From the NCBI RefSeq assembly GCF_900631945.1, contig NZ_UZWE01000031.1, positions 1 to 64,000 on the forward strand: DNA of 64,000 nt, in the 5' to 3' direction. The stretch is from Paracoccus haematequi. GTDB lineage: Bacteria > Pseudomonadota > Alphaproteobacteria > Rhodobacterales > Rhodobacteraceae. A program made the position numbers and the translations under genes. This document shows, piece after piece, positions 16,291-24,569 of the stretch (position 1 is its first letter; each line of letters begins with the position of its first letter). Under the pieces are notes generated by a model. That model had not been told where the DNA came from. It did no database searches and worked only from the letters and a program-made list of their open reading frames with translations.

Positions 16291-17547
16291 TTACTCGGCC
16301 CGCAGGAAGCGGTCGAAGGTCAGGCCGATGGGGCGGATCGGCCCGGTGCTTCCATCGTTGCGGCCCACATCGACGACCCCCAGGTGATAGCGGCCCGGTT
16401 CCAGCAGGACCGGCCCCAGCCGGGCGTCGGTGCTGCCGCCCGCGTCGTCGTTTTCGGCCATCACCCCGCCCGACGCGGCGAACAGGACCAGCTTCGGGTC
16501 GGCCCCGACCAGCCCGCCGTAGGCGCCGACGATCACCACCGTCGGCTGGTCCAGATCGAAGCCCAGCCATTGCGTCGCGCCGTCATGCAGCACCACCGTC
16601 TGCCTGGTCTGGAACAGATCCAACGCCTGGATCGGATAGCTGCCGTCGGCGGGCGGGCTCAGCTCTCCCTTGCGATAGGCGTTGCGCAGGAAGGCCTCCA
16701 CGTCCAGCTTTTCGGCGCTGACCGTCAGTGCGCCGGGCTGCGCGCTCAGCGCCGCGACGGCCACGCAATAATCCCCGGCTGCCAGGGGCGCCGCGAAATC
16801 CAGCCGGGAATTCAGCCCGTCGGCATCGTCGTTTTCCGCCAGCAGCCCGCCCTGGCCGTCATAGAGGCGCAGCACGGGGTCCAGTTCCGGGCTGGACGCG
16901 CGCAAGGTCACGGGCGCGGGCTGCGCCAGCGTAAAGCGGTAATAGCCGGTCTGCGTTCCATCCAGCGTCGCCGTGACCGCGCCCTGGTCCAGCCGCTGAT
17001 CCAGCGTGCCGCCGGGCGCCAGGGCCTCGGCAGGGGTGTCGGCGGTGCAAGCGGCAATCCGGTCGATCCCGGCGTCCCCCGGCCCCTCGGTCAGCAGGGG
17101 GGCCTGTTCCGGCCGGGAAACCTGGACGGTCGCCGCCATCGCATCGTTGCTGACCGACCGCAGCGCGACGCAATAGACGCCTGGCCCGACCGTGGTTTCC
17201 AGGGCCGAATTCAGCGACACGGGCGTGTCGTCGTTCTCGGCGATCAGGTCGCCATCCTCGGTCAGCAGCGAGATCGCCGGATCGCCATTCTCGGCGCTTG
17301 CCTCGACCCGCAGCGCCTGGCTGTCGGCGCCGACGCGAAAGGCGAACAGAGCCTGACCGCCCGAGACCTGGGCCAGGGTGGACAAGGGATCGGGGCTGGT
17401 GGCGATGTCCTGACCCTCTCCGCCCAGCCATTGCGGATCGCCGCCGCAGATCCGGGGGCTGTCCGGGGCCTGCTGCGCGGCGGCGGGCAGGCCCAGACCG
17501 ATGGCGGCGGCCAGGCCGAGGAGGATGGGGCAGGGGCGGTGCGGCAT
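16291..17547 (-). CDS. secreted protein with three PPC-like repeats
   Basis: A 418-residue exported protein with a signal peptide (PILLGLAAAIGLGLPAAAQQ, cleavage after about residue 24). Three repeated beta-rich units follow, each with an AENDD turn: IAENDDTPVSLNSALE, LAENDDADGLNSRLDF and MAENDDAGGSTDARLG. Each unit ends in a GxYxxxV strand (GVYCVALRS, GDYCVAVAA, GRYHLGVVD). This matches the pre-peptidase C-terminal (PPC) jelly-roll pattern, here without any protease domain. The first two units carry a Cys in the same place. The ATG at 17547 starts the signal peptide. An in-frame TTG at 17565 is less likely. A periplasmic or extracellular ligand-binding role is possible but unproven. Confidence 0.7.
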   Translation of the reverse strand: MPHRPCPILLGLAAAIGLGLPAAAQQAPDSPRICGGDPQWLGGEGQDIATSPDPLSTLAQVSGGQALFAFRVGADSQALRVEASAENGDPAISLLTEDGDLIAENDDTPVSLNSALETTVGPGVYCVALRSVSNDAMAATVQVSRPEQAPLLTEGPGDAGIDRIAACTADTPAEALAPGGTLDQRLDQGAVTATLDGTQTGYYRFTLAQPAPVTLRASSPELDPVLRLYDGQGGLLAENDDADGLNSRLDFAAPLAAGDYCVAVAALSAQPGALTVSAEKLDVEAFLRNAYRKGELSPPADGSYPIQALDLFQTRQTVVLHDGATQWLGFDLDQPTVVIVGAYGGLVGADPKLVLFAASGGVMAENDDAGGSTDARLGPVLLEPGRYHLGVVDVGRNDGSTGPIRPIGLTFDRFLRAE

Positions 17548-17725
17548 GAGGGACTCGGTCGGCAAGGGAACTGTTTGGGGCGGACTGTGGCATTCGTCGA
17601 AAGCCTGGACAATCGGGTTCTGCGATAAATTCGGCGGATGCGGGCGGCTTGACGCTTGACCATCCTGCCCCGGAACGGTTCAACGCTGGCAAACGCCCGT
17701 GCGGGCGAAACCGGAAAGCTGCGTC

Positions 17726-20113
17726 ATGAAGTTCACTCTCTCCTGGCTCAAAGAGCATCTCGACACCACCGCGACCCTCGATGAGATCACCGAGGCGCTG
17801 ACCGACCTGGGCCTGGAGGTCGAGGAAGTCCGCGATCCGGCGGCGAAGCTGCGGACCTTCACCCTGGCCCGCGTGCTGCACGCCCAGCAGCATCCCGACG
17901 CAGACCGGCTGCGCGTCTGCCGCGTGCTGACGGACGAGGGCGAGAAGCAGATCGTCTGCGGCGCGCCCAACGCCCGCGAGGGTATCACGGTCGTTCTGGC
18001 CAAGCCCGGCGACTACGTTCCGGGCATCGACGTGACGCTGGGCGTGGGCAAGATCCGGGGGGTCGAAAGCCAGGGCATGATGGCCTCGGAGCGGGAGCTG
18101 GAACTGTCGGACGAACATGACGGCATCATCGAACTGCCCTCGGGTCAGGTCGGCCAGCGTTTCGTGGACTGGCTGGCCGAAAACGCGCCCGAGAAGGTGG
18201 ATCCGATGATCCACATCAAAATCACGCCCAACCGCCCCGACGCGCTTGGCGTCCACGGCATCGCCCGCGATCTGGCGGCGCGCGGCCTGGGGGTGCTGAA
18301 GCCGGTGGCCGATACGGCGGTGCCGGGCCGTTTCGCCAGCCCCATCCTCGTGACCATTGATCCGGCGGTCGCCGAAAAGGCGCCCTATTTCACGGGCCGC
18401 GTGATCCGGGGCGTCAGGAACGGCCCCTCGCCCGACTGGCTGCAACAGCGTCTGAAGGCCATCGGCCTGCGGCCCATCAACACGCTGGTCGATATCACCA
18501 ACCTGTTCACCTATGACATGAACAGGCCGCTGCATGTCTTTGACATGGCAAAGGTTTCCGGCAATCTGCATGTTCGCCCCGCAGCGGCGGGCGAGGAAAT
18601 CCTGGCGCTCGACGGCAAGGCCTATGCGCTGCCCGAAGGCGCGATGGTGATCGCCGACGACAATGGCCCCGAAAGCATTGCGGGCATCATGGGCGGCGAG
18701 GTTACGGGCTGTTCCGACGACACGACGGAGGTGTTCCTGGAAAGCGCCTATTGGGATCCCATCGCGATTGCCGCCACGGGGCGGGCGATGAAGATCAACA
18801 GCGACGCCCGCTACCGCTTCGAACGCGGCGTGGACCCGGCCTTCACCCGACCGGGGCTGGAACTTGCGACGCAGATGATCCTGGATCTCTGCGGCGGCGA
18901 GCCGTCCGAGGTGGTCGAGGCGGGGGCCGTTCCAGACACTGCCCGCGCCTATCGGCTGGACACCGCCCGCACCGCCAGCCTGGTCGGCCTGGACATCCCG
19001 GCGGATGTGCAGCGCGCCACCCTGACCGCGCTCGGCTTCCGCATGGAGGGCGAGATGGCCCACGTCCCCTCCTGGCGCCCCGACGTGCTGGGCGAGGCCG
19101 ATCTGGTCGAGGAAATCGCCCGCATTGCCAGCCTGACCAAGCTGCAAGGCCAGCCCCTGCCGCGCCCGCGTCCTGGTGTGCCGAAGCCGGTGCTGACTCC
19201 CTTGCAGGTCCGCGAGAAAGCAGCGCGGCGGCAGGCGGCGGCGCTTGGCTATAACGAATGCGTCACCTACAGCTTCATCGACAAGGCCTCGGCTGACCTG
19301 TTCGGCGGCGGTGCCGATGCCGTGCGCGTCGAGAACCCGATCAGCAGCGAGATGACGCATCTGCGCCCCGACCTGCTGCCTGGCCTTCTGGCCGCCGCCG
19401 CCCGCAATCAGGCGCGTGGCTTCGCCGATCTGGCGCTGTTCGAGCTTGGGCCGGTCTTCGCGGGGGGCGAACCGGGCGAGCAGGCCACCCAGATCTCGGG
19501 GTTGATGGTCGGCCATACCGCGCCGCGCGACCCCTTCGGAAGCCGCCGCAAGGTGGACCTCTATGACGCCAAGGCCGATGCCGAAGCCGTGCTGGCGGCC
19601 ATCGGCGCCCCCGCCAAGGTGCAGGTGAACCGCAAGCTGGATCCCTGGTGGCATCCGGGCCGAGCGGGCAATATCGCGCTTGGCCCTAACGTGCTGGCGA
19701 CCTTCGGCGAAGTCCACCCCCGGATCCTGCGGGCCTTCGACGTGAAGGGCGCGGCTGTGGCCTTCACCGTCCGCATCGCCAGCGTGCCTTTCCCCAAGGC
19801 CCGCACGGCGACGCGCCCCGCCCTGAACATTTCGGAATTGCAGGCGGTGGAACGCGACTTCGCCTTCGTCGTCGACCCGCAGGTCGAGGCGCTGACCTTG
19901 GTCAATGCCGCCGCCGGGGCCGACAAGGCGTTGATCGACAGCGTGACGGTGTTCGACCAGTTCACGGGGCTGGAGGGCGGCCGCAAGTCCATCGCCATCA
20001 CCGCCCGCCTGCAACCGCGCGACAAGACCCTGACGGATGCGGATATCGAGGCCGTCAGCCAGAAGATCATCGACAAGGTGCAGAAGGCGACCGGCGGCAC
20101 GCTGCGCGCCTGA
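17726..20113 (+). CDS. pheT: phenylalanine--tRNA ligase beta subunit
   Basis: This 795-residue beta subunit of the heterotetrameric PheRS is near the usual length of about 790-800. In order it shows an N-terminal KFTLSWLKEHLDT segment, a tRNA-binding OB domain (about 40-150, ARVLHAQQHPDADRLRVCRV) and the B3/B4 editing domain (about 215-375, with DITNLFTYDMNRPLHVFD). The B5 domain, the catalytic-like core (EKAARRQAAALGYNECVTYS) and a C-terminal ferredoxin-fold anticodon-binding domain (VFDQFTGLEGGRKSIAI) follow. The ATG at 17726 has a GGAAAG leader and matches the family N-terminus. The pheS partner is not in the window on either side, so the two subunits are encoded apart here. Confidence 0.96.
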   Translation: MKFTLSWLKEHLDTTATLDEITEALTDLGLEVEEVRDPAAKLRTFTLARVLHAQQHPDADRLRVCRVLTDEGEKQIVCGAPNAREGITVVLAKPGDYVPGIDVTLGVGKIRGVESQGMMASERELELSDEHDGIIELPSGQVGQRFVDWLAENAPEKVDPMIHIKITPNRPDALGVHGIARDLAARGLGVLKPVADTAVPGRFASPILVTIDPAVAEKAPYFTGRVIRGVRNGPSPDWLQQRLKAIGLRPINTLVDITNLFTYDMNRPLHVFDMAKVSGNLHVRPAAAGEEILALDGKAYALPEGAMVIADDNGPESIAGIMGGEVTGCSDDTTEVFLESAYWDPIAIAATGRAMKINSDARYRFERGVDPAFTRPGLELATQMILDLCGGEPSEVVEAGAVPDTARAYRLDTARTASLVGLDIPADVQRATLTALGFRMEGEMAHVPSWRPDVLGEADLVEEIARIASLTKLQGQPLPRPRPGVPKPVLTPLQVREKAARRQAAALGYNECVTYSFIDKASADLFGGGADAVRVENPISSEMTHLRPDLLPGLLAAAARNQARGFADLALFELGPVFAGGEPGEQATQISGLMVGHTAPRDPFGSRRKVDLYDAKADAEAVLAAIGAPAKVQVNRKLDPWWHPGRAGNIALGPNVLATFGEVHPRILRAFDVKGAAVAFTVRIASVPFPKARTATRPALNISELQAVERDFAFVVDPQVEALTLVNAAAGADKALIDSVTVFDQFTGLEGGRKSIAITARLQPRDKTLTDADIEAVSQKIIDKVQKATGGTLRA

Positions 20114-20160
20114 TGGCCTGCTTTGGGCCTTGAATATCCTCGGGGCTTCCGAACGCCCGG

Positions 20161-20183
20161 AAAAAGGTCCAGTGGACCTTTTT
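20161..20183. terminator. bidirectional terminator downstream of pheT
   Basis: A perfect inverted repeat AAAAAGGTCC-AGT-GGACCTTTTT. A 10-bp stem with A/T flanks on both sides gives a T-run on either strand. It lies 47 bases after pheT and upstream of the convergent ribbon-helix-helix gene end. Confidence 0.85.
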
Positions 20184-20192
20184 CAGTGAGGA

Positions 20193-20230
20193 AGGGGCCG
20201 GCAGGCCCGAACGGGGGCGAAGCGCCCCCG
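20193..20230. repeat. tandem GC-rich hairpins next to the pheT terminator
   Basis: Two short inverted repeats follow the terminator. One is GGGCC-GGCA-GGCCC at about 20194-20207, and the other is CGGGGGCG-AAG-CGCCCCCG at 20212-20230. Neither has a T-run. Closely packed hairpins between convergent genes resemble REP-type intergenic repeats, but whether the block recurs in the genome cannot be judged from one copy. Confidence 0.45.
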
Positions 20231-20247
20231 CCCTTCGCGGGACGCGA

Positions 20248-20487
20248 TCAGTCTTGGGGACGCAATTCCGCCATCACGAACAGCCGCAGCGCGGTCGCCA
20301 GCCCGACCTCGGGCGGGCGGGCATGGTCGATCTGCCCGATCAGCTGCGCCCGCGTAAGACCCCGCGCGCGGGCGGCCTCGGCCATGCCACGCCAGAAGGC
20401 ATCCTCCAGCGATACCGAGGTGCGATGCCCGTCGATCGTCACCGACCGCTTCACGGGCGGGGTCATCGGAGGCAGGTCAATCGGCAT
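20248..20487 (-). CDS. ribbon-helix-helix domain protein (RHH_4-like)
   Basis: This 79-residue protein has the pattern of the RHH_4 family. A strand SVTIDGHRTSVSLEDAFW precedes two helices (MAEAARARGLTRAQLIGQI and ATALRLFVMAEL). Such proteins dimerise through the strand, which also reads the DNA major groove, so a DNA-binding role is likely. The start at 20487 lies inside the end of the upstream DUF4169 gene (11-base overlap), so the pair is co-translated. The next in-frame ATG at 20496 is also possible. The pair lies next to fumC, an arrangement I recall from other Rhodobacteraceae. The regulated target is unknown. Confidence 0.75.
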   Translation of the reverse strand: MPIDLPPMTPPVKRSVTIDGHRTSVSLEDAFWRGMAEAARARGLTRAQLIGQIDHARPPEVGLATALRLFVMAELRPQD

Positions 20488-20668
20488 CCGGCCCATCGTC
20501 GCGGCGATGCGCGTCAAGCCTGCGCTCGGCGCGCTCTGCCTCGGCCTGCCGGATTTCGCGCGCGGACTTGGCCTCGCCGAACTTCGCGGCACTCGCGTCG
20601 CCCGCCGCGCGGCGCGCATCGCGGTCGCGTTGCTTGCGGGCCTGGCGCAGGTTGATGATCTTGGTCAT
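20477..20668 (-). CDS. DUF4169 family small basic protein
   Basis: A 63-residue, highly charged protein beginning MTKIINLRQARKQRDRDARR, the signature opening of DUF4169. The rest is Arg/Ala/Glu-rich and predicted helical (AAKFGEAKSAREIRQAEAER). There is no membrane segment and no catalytic motif. It precedes and overlaps the RHH gene, and lies downstream of fumC beyond a strong terminator, so it probably has its own promoter or depends on read-through. Its function is unknown. The basic N-terminus could bind nucleic acid or the RHH partner. Confidence 0.8.
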   Translation of the reverse strand: MTKIINLRQARKQRDRDARRAAGDASAAKFGEAKSAREIRQAEAERAERRLDAHRRDDGPDAD

Positions 20669-20680
20669 GCGGTTCCCATG

Positions 20681-20717
20681 AAAAAGCCGGGGCGCGGATA
20701 TTCTACCGCGCCCCGGC
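20681..20717 (-). terminator. Rho-independent terminator of fumC
   Basis: On the minus strand the 12-bp stem GCCGGGGCGCGG/CCGCGCCCCGGC with an 8-base A/T loop is followed by TTTTT (the AAAAA at 20681-20685 on the plus strand). It lies 20 bases downstream of the fumC stop and separates fumC from the DUF4169/RHH pair. Confidence 0.9.
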
Positions 20718-20737
20718 CCGATCAGGTCAAGCGCCGA

Positions 20738-22132
20738 TCAGCCCTTGGGGCTGATCATGTCCTCGGGGCGGACCACGCGGTCGAAGGTCTCCCCGTCCAC
20801 GAAGCCCAGGGCGATGGCTTCCTCGCGCAGGGTGGTGCCGTTCTTGTGCGCGGTCTTGGCGACCTTGGTGGCATTGTCATAGCCGATGGTCGGCGCCAAG
20901 GCCGTCACCAGCATCAGCGATTCCTTCATCAGCTTCTCGATCCGCGCGACATTGGCCTGGGTGCCCACGACCATGTTGTCGGTAAAGCTGCCCGCCGCGT
21001 CGCCCAGCAACTGCATGGATTGCAGCACGTTATAGGACATCATCGGGTTATAGACGTTCAGTTCGAAATGCCCCTGCGACCCGGCGAAGGTCACGGCCGC
21101 GTCATTGCCCATCACATGCGCGCAGACCATGGTCAGCGCCTCGGCCTGGGTCGGGTTGACCTTGCCCGGCATGATCGAGGATCCCGGCTCGTTCTCGGGC
21201 AGGATCAGCTCTCCCAGGCCCGAACGCGGCCCGGACCCCAGCAGACGCATGTCGTTCGCGATCTTGAACAGGCTGGCGGCAACCGTTTTCAGCGCGCCCG
21301 AGAAGAACACCATCGCGTCATGGGCGGCCAGGGCCTCGAACTTGTTCGGCGCGGTGACGAAGGGCAGGCCGGTGATCCGGGCGATTTCCGCCGCGATGGC
21401 GGTGTCCCAGCCTTTCTTCGTGTTCAGCCCGGTGCCGACGGCGGTGCCGCCCTGCGCCAGCTCATAGATCTGCGGCAGGCACAGCTTCACCCGCTCGATC
21501 CCCATCTTGACCTGATGGGCATAGCCGCCGAATTCCTGGCCCAGCGTCAGCGGCGTCGCATCCTGGGTATGGGTGCGGCCGATCTTGATGATGTCCTTGA
21601 ATTCCTCGGACTTCGCGATCAAGGCCTTGTGCAGCTTTTCCAGGCCGGGGATCAGCGTGTCGCGCGCCACCATGCCGATAGCGACATGCATCGCGGTGGG
21701 GAAGGTGTCGTTGGACGACTGGCCCATGTTCACATGGTCATTCGGATGGACCGGCTTCTTAGACCCCAACTCGCCGCCCAGGATCTCGATGGCGCGGTTG
21801 CTGATCACCTCGTTCGCGTTCATGTTCGACTGGGTGCCGGAACCCGTCTGCCAGACCACCAGCGGGAAGTTGTCGTCGAACTTGCCCTCGAAAACCTCGG
21901 TCGCGGCCTGTTCCATCGCCTTGCCGATGGCCGGGTCCAGATCGCCATTGGCCTGGTTCACCCGCGCCGCCGCCAGCTTGATCGCGCCAAGCGCGCGGAT
22001 GATGGCGACCGGCTGGCGTTCCCAGCCAATGGGGAAATTCTGGATCGAACGCTGCGTCTGCGCACCCCAGTATTTGGAGGCGTCGACCTCCAGCGGGCCG
22101 AAGCTGTCGGTCTCAAGGCGGGTCTTGGTCAT
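20738..22132 (-). CDS. fumC: class II fumarate hydratase
   Basis: This 464-residue iron-independent fumarase interconverts fumarate and malate in the TCA cycle. The family signature [17 protein letters not shown] is near residue 318. The substrate-binding [14 protein letters not shown] is near 100 and the [11 protein letters not shown] block near 140. [14 protein letters not shown] carries the catalytic His near 188. The ATG at 22132 has GAGGGAGCGATCCG upstream and gives the standard length. A longer open frame upstream is only high-GC extension. The gene has its own terminator at 20681-20717. Being oxygen-stable, it suits aerobic growth. Confidence 0.96.
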   Translation of the reverse strand: MTKTRLETDSFGPLEVDASKYWGAQTQRSIQNFPIGWERQPVAIIRALGAIKLAAARVNQANGDLDPAIGKAMEQAATEVFEGKFDDNFPLVVWQTGSGTQSNMNANEVISNRAIEILGGELGSKKPVHPNDHVNMGQSSNDTFPTAMHVAIGMVARDTLIPGLEKLHKALIAKSEEFKDIIKIGRTHTQDATPLTLGQEFGGYAHQVKMGIERVKLCLPQIYELAQGGTAVGTGLNTKKGWDTAIAAEIARITGLPFVTAPNKFEALAAHDAMVFFSGALKTVAASLFKIANDMRLLGSGPRSGLGELILPENEPGSSIMPGKVNPTQAEALTMVCAHVMGNDAAVTFAGSQGHFELNVYNPMMSYNVLQSMQLLGDAAGSFTDNMVVGTQANVARIEKLMKESLMLVTALAPTIGYDNATKVAKTAHKNGTTLREEAIALGFVDGETFDRVVRPEDMISPKG

Positions 22133-22208
22133 CGGATCGCTCCCTCGCAATTTTGCCAGGGTTCTAGCGGCCGCCGCGCGGATAGGCAATTCGTATGCGA
22201 TGGTATGC

Positions 22209-23096
22209 CTAAATCCGCTCCAACGCATCCATGGCCCGGCGCAGGGCCGGATCGTCGCCGAAAGGCAGGATCGGGCGCGGGGGCTGCGCCCTGGACAGGC
22301 CCAGCAGGTTCGCGGCCCGATGGACGACACGGATGCTGCCCGCCTGCCGGAACTGCGTCCACAGCGGATCCAGGGCCGCGTCGATCCGGGCGGCTTCCGC
22401 TGCGTCGCCCGCCTGCGCCGCGCGGACAAGGCGCAGCATCCGGGCAGGCCAGATGCCCGCCGCCACGCTGTAGAACGCATCCGCCCCGGCCAGCATCGAC
22501 GCGCCGCAGCCCCAGTCGCCGCTGTAGCCCAGCGAAAACCCGTTTGGAAGCGCCGCGCGCAGGTCCGCGATCTTGGCCGCAAAGGCGCCGCCTGCGGGAA
22601 GCGGCATCTTGACCGCGCGAATCGTCGGAATGGCGGCCAGACGCCGCAGCAGGTTCACGGAAAAGCTGAAATGGGTCGTGGTCGGGTTGTCATAGACGCA
22701 GATCGGCAGGTCGCTGGCCTCGGCAATCGCAGCGTAATGGGCGAAAACCTCATCCTCGGTCAGCGGAGTGTAGGAGATCGGCGCGACCAGAAGCCCATCG
22801 GCGCCGCTGTCCTGCGCATGGCGCGCCAGCGACTGGGCCATGCTGGTGCGCAATGCGCCCACGCCGACGATGACGGGCACCTGGCCGCCGATCTCGGCCA
22901 TCGCGGCCTCGGCCGTCGCGCGCCGCTGGTCGGGATCCAGATAGGCATAGCCGCCGGTGCTGCCCAGAACGCAGATCGAATCCACCCCGGCCTCGGCGCA
23001 GCGGCGCAAGATGGCGCGCAGGTCGTCGGCCAGAACCCGGCCCTCGGGGTCGGCAGGGGTGATCGGAAAGGCCGATAGGCCCTGAAAGGGGGACAT
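22209..23096 (-). CDS. DapA/NanA-family aldolase (dihydrodipicolinate synthase-like)
   Basis: A 295-residue class I aldolase of the DHDPS/N-acetylneuraminate lyase family. It shows the N-terminal SAFPITPAD, the phosphate/carboxylate loop [12 protein letters not shown] near 42, the Tyr in [12 protein letters not shown] near 135 and the Schiff-base Lys in IRAVKMPLP near 163. The classical GTTGE of true DapA is replaced by GSTGG. This, together with the catabolic look of the sequence, points to an aldolase or dehydratase acting on another 2-oxoacid rather than lysine biosynthesis. The ATG at 23096 is used, with GAGG upstream. It is 57 bases downstream of the transglutaminase-like gene. Confidence 0.8.
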   Translation of the reverse strand: MSPFQGLSAFPITPADPEGRVLADDLRAILRRCAEAGVDSICVLGSTGGYAYLDPDQRRATAEAAMAEIGGQVPVIVGVGALRTSMAQSLARHAQDSGADGLLVAPISYTPLTEDEVFAHYAAIAEASDLPICVYDNPTTTHFSFSVNLLRRLAAIPTIRAVKMPLPAGGAFAAKIADLRAALPNGFSLGYSGDWGCGASMLAGADAFYSVAAGIWPARMLRLVRAAQAGDAAEAARIDAALDPLWTQFRQAGSIRVVHRAANLLGLSRAQPPRPILPFGDDPALRRAMDALERI

Positions 23097-23153
23097 GGGA
23101 TCCTCGGGTTGCCGCGCGTGCAGATGGCCATGCGGCAGGCGGTTTGGCAAGGA

Positions 23154-23996
23154 TCAGGCGAACAGCATCCCGTCCAGTTCGTTCCCCCGGTCATCGACGG
23201 GATGGCACCAGACCTTGAAGCCGGTAAGGGTGTGGGGACCGAAGGTGTTGATCAGCGGCACGTCCGCCGCGTCCAGGCCGCGCGCCACCACCACCCGGCC
23301 GATGCGGCGGTCGTTGTTGCGGGGATCGAAGGTCCACCACTTGCCACCCAGGAAAACCTCGATCCAGGCGGCGAAGTCCATCGGGGCGGGGACGGGCGGC
23401 ACGCCGATATCGCCGACATAGCCGTTGACGTATCGCGCCGGGATGTTCAGCGCCCGCAGATAGGCCAGCGTCAGATGCGCGAAATCCCGGCAGACGGCCA
23501 CCCGGTCGCTGCGCGCGCTGGCGGCGGTGCGGAATTGAGAGGCCAGCTTGTAATCGAAGACCAGGCTGCCGTTCACATGATCGACGATATACTGGACCCG
23601 GTTCCAGCCGGGGGAGATATGGCCGAACAACTGCCAGGCCTCGTCGCTGACCAGATCTGTTTCGACATAGCGCGAGGCGGTCAGGAAGCCCAGCACCTCG
23701 GGCGGCAGGGCTTCGATGGGCCATTCGGCGGCGTTGAAGTTGGTCTCGTCCCGTGTTCCGGGATCGTTCAGGGTGATGTCGCTGAACAGGGTGAAGGTTC
23801 CCGCCGGCGCCACCAGGCGCCGGCAGATATTGCCGAAGCGGTCGACATAGCTTTGGACGGGCACCGACGGCGTGGTCCGGAAATCCTCGGGAAGGACGTA
23901 ATCGCGGTGACGCGCCGCTTCCGGGGTGGTGAGACTAATCAGGGGCGTGTCCTGGGGCGTCTCGATCGTCATCTCGTGCCCGACCCGGATACGCAT
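23154..23996 (-). CDS. transglutaminase-like domain protein with an altered catalytic site
   Basis: A 280-residue cytoplasmic protein of the bacterial transglutaminase/protease-like superfamily. The catalytic Cys is in VAVCRDFAHLTLAYLRALNI (about 180) and the Asp in WWTFDPRNN (about 232). The segment that normally carries the His (H-A-W) reads PMDFAAWIEVF, with Ala in its place. The N-terminal beta-rich part (VQSYVDRFGNICRRLVAPAG) is typical of these proteins. The start overlaps the stop of the OsmC gene by one base (TGATG). Loss of His would abolish classical acyl transfer or proteolysis unless another residue substitutes, so a binding role is possible. Confidence 0.75.
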   Translation of the reverse strand: MRIRVGHEMTIETPQDTPLISLTTPEAARHRDYVLPEDFRTTPSVPVQSYVDRFGNICRRLVAPAGTFTLFSDITLNDPGTRDETNFNAAEWPIEALPPEVLGFLTASRYVETDLVSDEAWQLFGHISPGWNRVQYIVDHVNGSLVFDYKLASQFRTAASARSDRVAVCRDFAHLTLAYLRALNIPARYVNGYVGDIGVPPVPAPMDFAAWIEVFLGGKWWTFDPRNNDRRIGRVVVARGLDAADVPLINTFGPHTLTGFKVWCHPVDDRGNELDGMLFA

Positions 23997-24418
23997 CAGG
24001 CGACCGTCGCGTCCATCGTGACCTCGGCGTTCAGCAGCTTGGAAATGGGGCAGCCCGCCTTGGCCTGCTGGGCCAGATCCTGGATCCGCGCCTTGTCGCC
24101 GTCGCCCGATATCTGGGTGACCAGATGCGCCTTGGTGACGGTAAAGCCGTCGCCGTCCTGTTCCAGCGTGATCTTCGAGGTGGTCTTGATGTCGATATCG
24201 CCGATTCCCGCCTCGCCCAGCATCTTGGACAAGGCCATGCTGAAGCAGGCGGCATGGGCCGCGCCGATCAGTTCCTCGGGGTTGGTGCCGGGGGTGTCGC
24301 CGAACCGGGTGTTGAAGCCATAGGACAGATCCTTCAGCGCGCCCGACTGGGTCGAGACCGTGCCCTTGCCGTCCTTCAGCCCGCCTTGCCATTCGGCCGA
24401 TCCGCTGCGTGTGACCAT
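23996..24418 (-). CDS. OsmC family peroxiredoxin
   Basis: A 140-residue OsmC-type protein that reduces organic hydroperoxides using two cysteines. Both are present: the peroxidatic Cys in GAAHAACFSMALSKML (about 60) and the second Cys in AKAGCPISKLL (about 125). The N-terminus SGSAEWQGGLKDGKGTVST matches the OsmC (rather than Ohr) branch. The protein is cytoplasmic and works as a dimer. It is followed, with a one-base stop/start overlap, by the transglutaminase-like gene, so the two are co-translated. No OhrR-type regulator is adjacent. Confidence 0.9.
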   Translation of the reverse strand: MVTRSGSAEWQGGLKDGKGTVSTQSGALKDLSYGFNTRFGDTPGTNPEELIGAAHAACFSMALSKMLGEAGIGDIDIKTTSKITLEQDGDGFTVTKAHLVTQISGDGDKARIQDLAQQAKAGCPISKLLNAEVTMDATVA

Positions 24419-24542
24419 GATCGTCTCCTTCGCTTGGTGATCTTCGGGGCCTAACGCAGCCGGGCGACGGCGGTTCGGCGCGGCGAACGCGATTTATCGC
24501 CGCAGCCTGTCACGAAGCCGTTGCGATTGCCGGTCATGCTTA

Positions 24543-24568
24543 AAAACACCCCATCACCGAAGTGTTTT
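24543..24568. repeat. inverted repeat AAAACAC-N12-GTGTTTT at the phosphatase gene start
   Basis: A 7-bp perfect inverted repeat whose right arm ends two bases before the ATG at 24570. As RNA it could form a hairpin covering the ribosome-binding region. As DNA it could be an operator between this gene and the divergent osmC gene. No other Shine-Dalgarno is obvious here. Confidence 0.45.
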
Positions 24569-24569
24569 G

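Noticed and set aside
16859-20014. Minus-strand open frame of about 1050 codons opposite pheT
   Set aside because: It mirrors an unmistakable pheT and has no family features. It is a compositional artefact of the high-GC third positions.
22209-23096. Calling the DapA-family gene dapA for lysine synthesis
   Set aside because: The GTTGE motif of true dihydrodipicolinate synthase is GSTGG here and there are no lysine-pathway neighbours, so only the family is stated.
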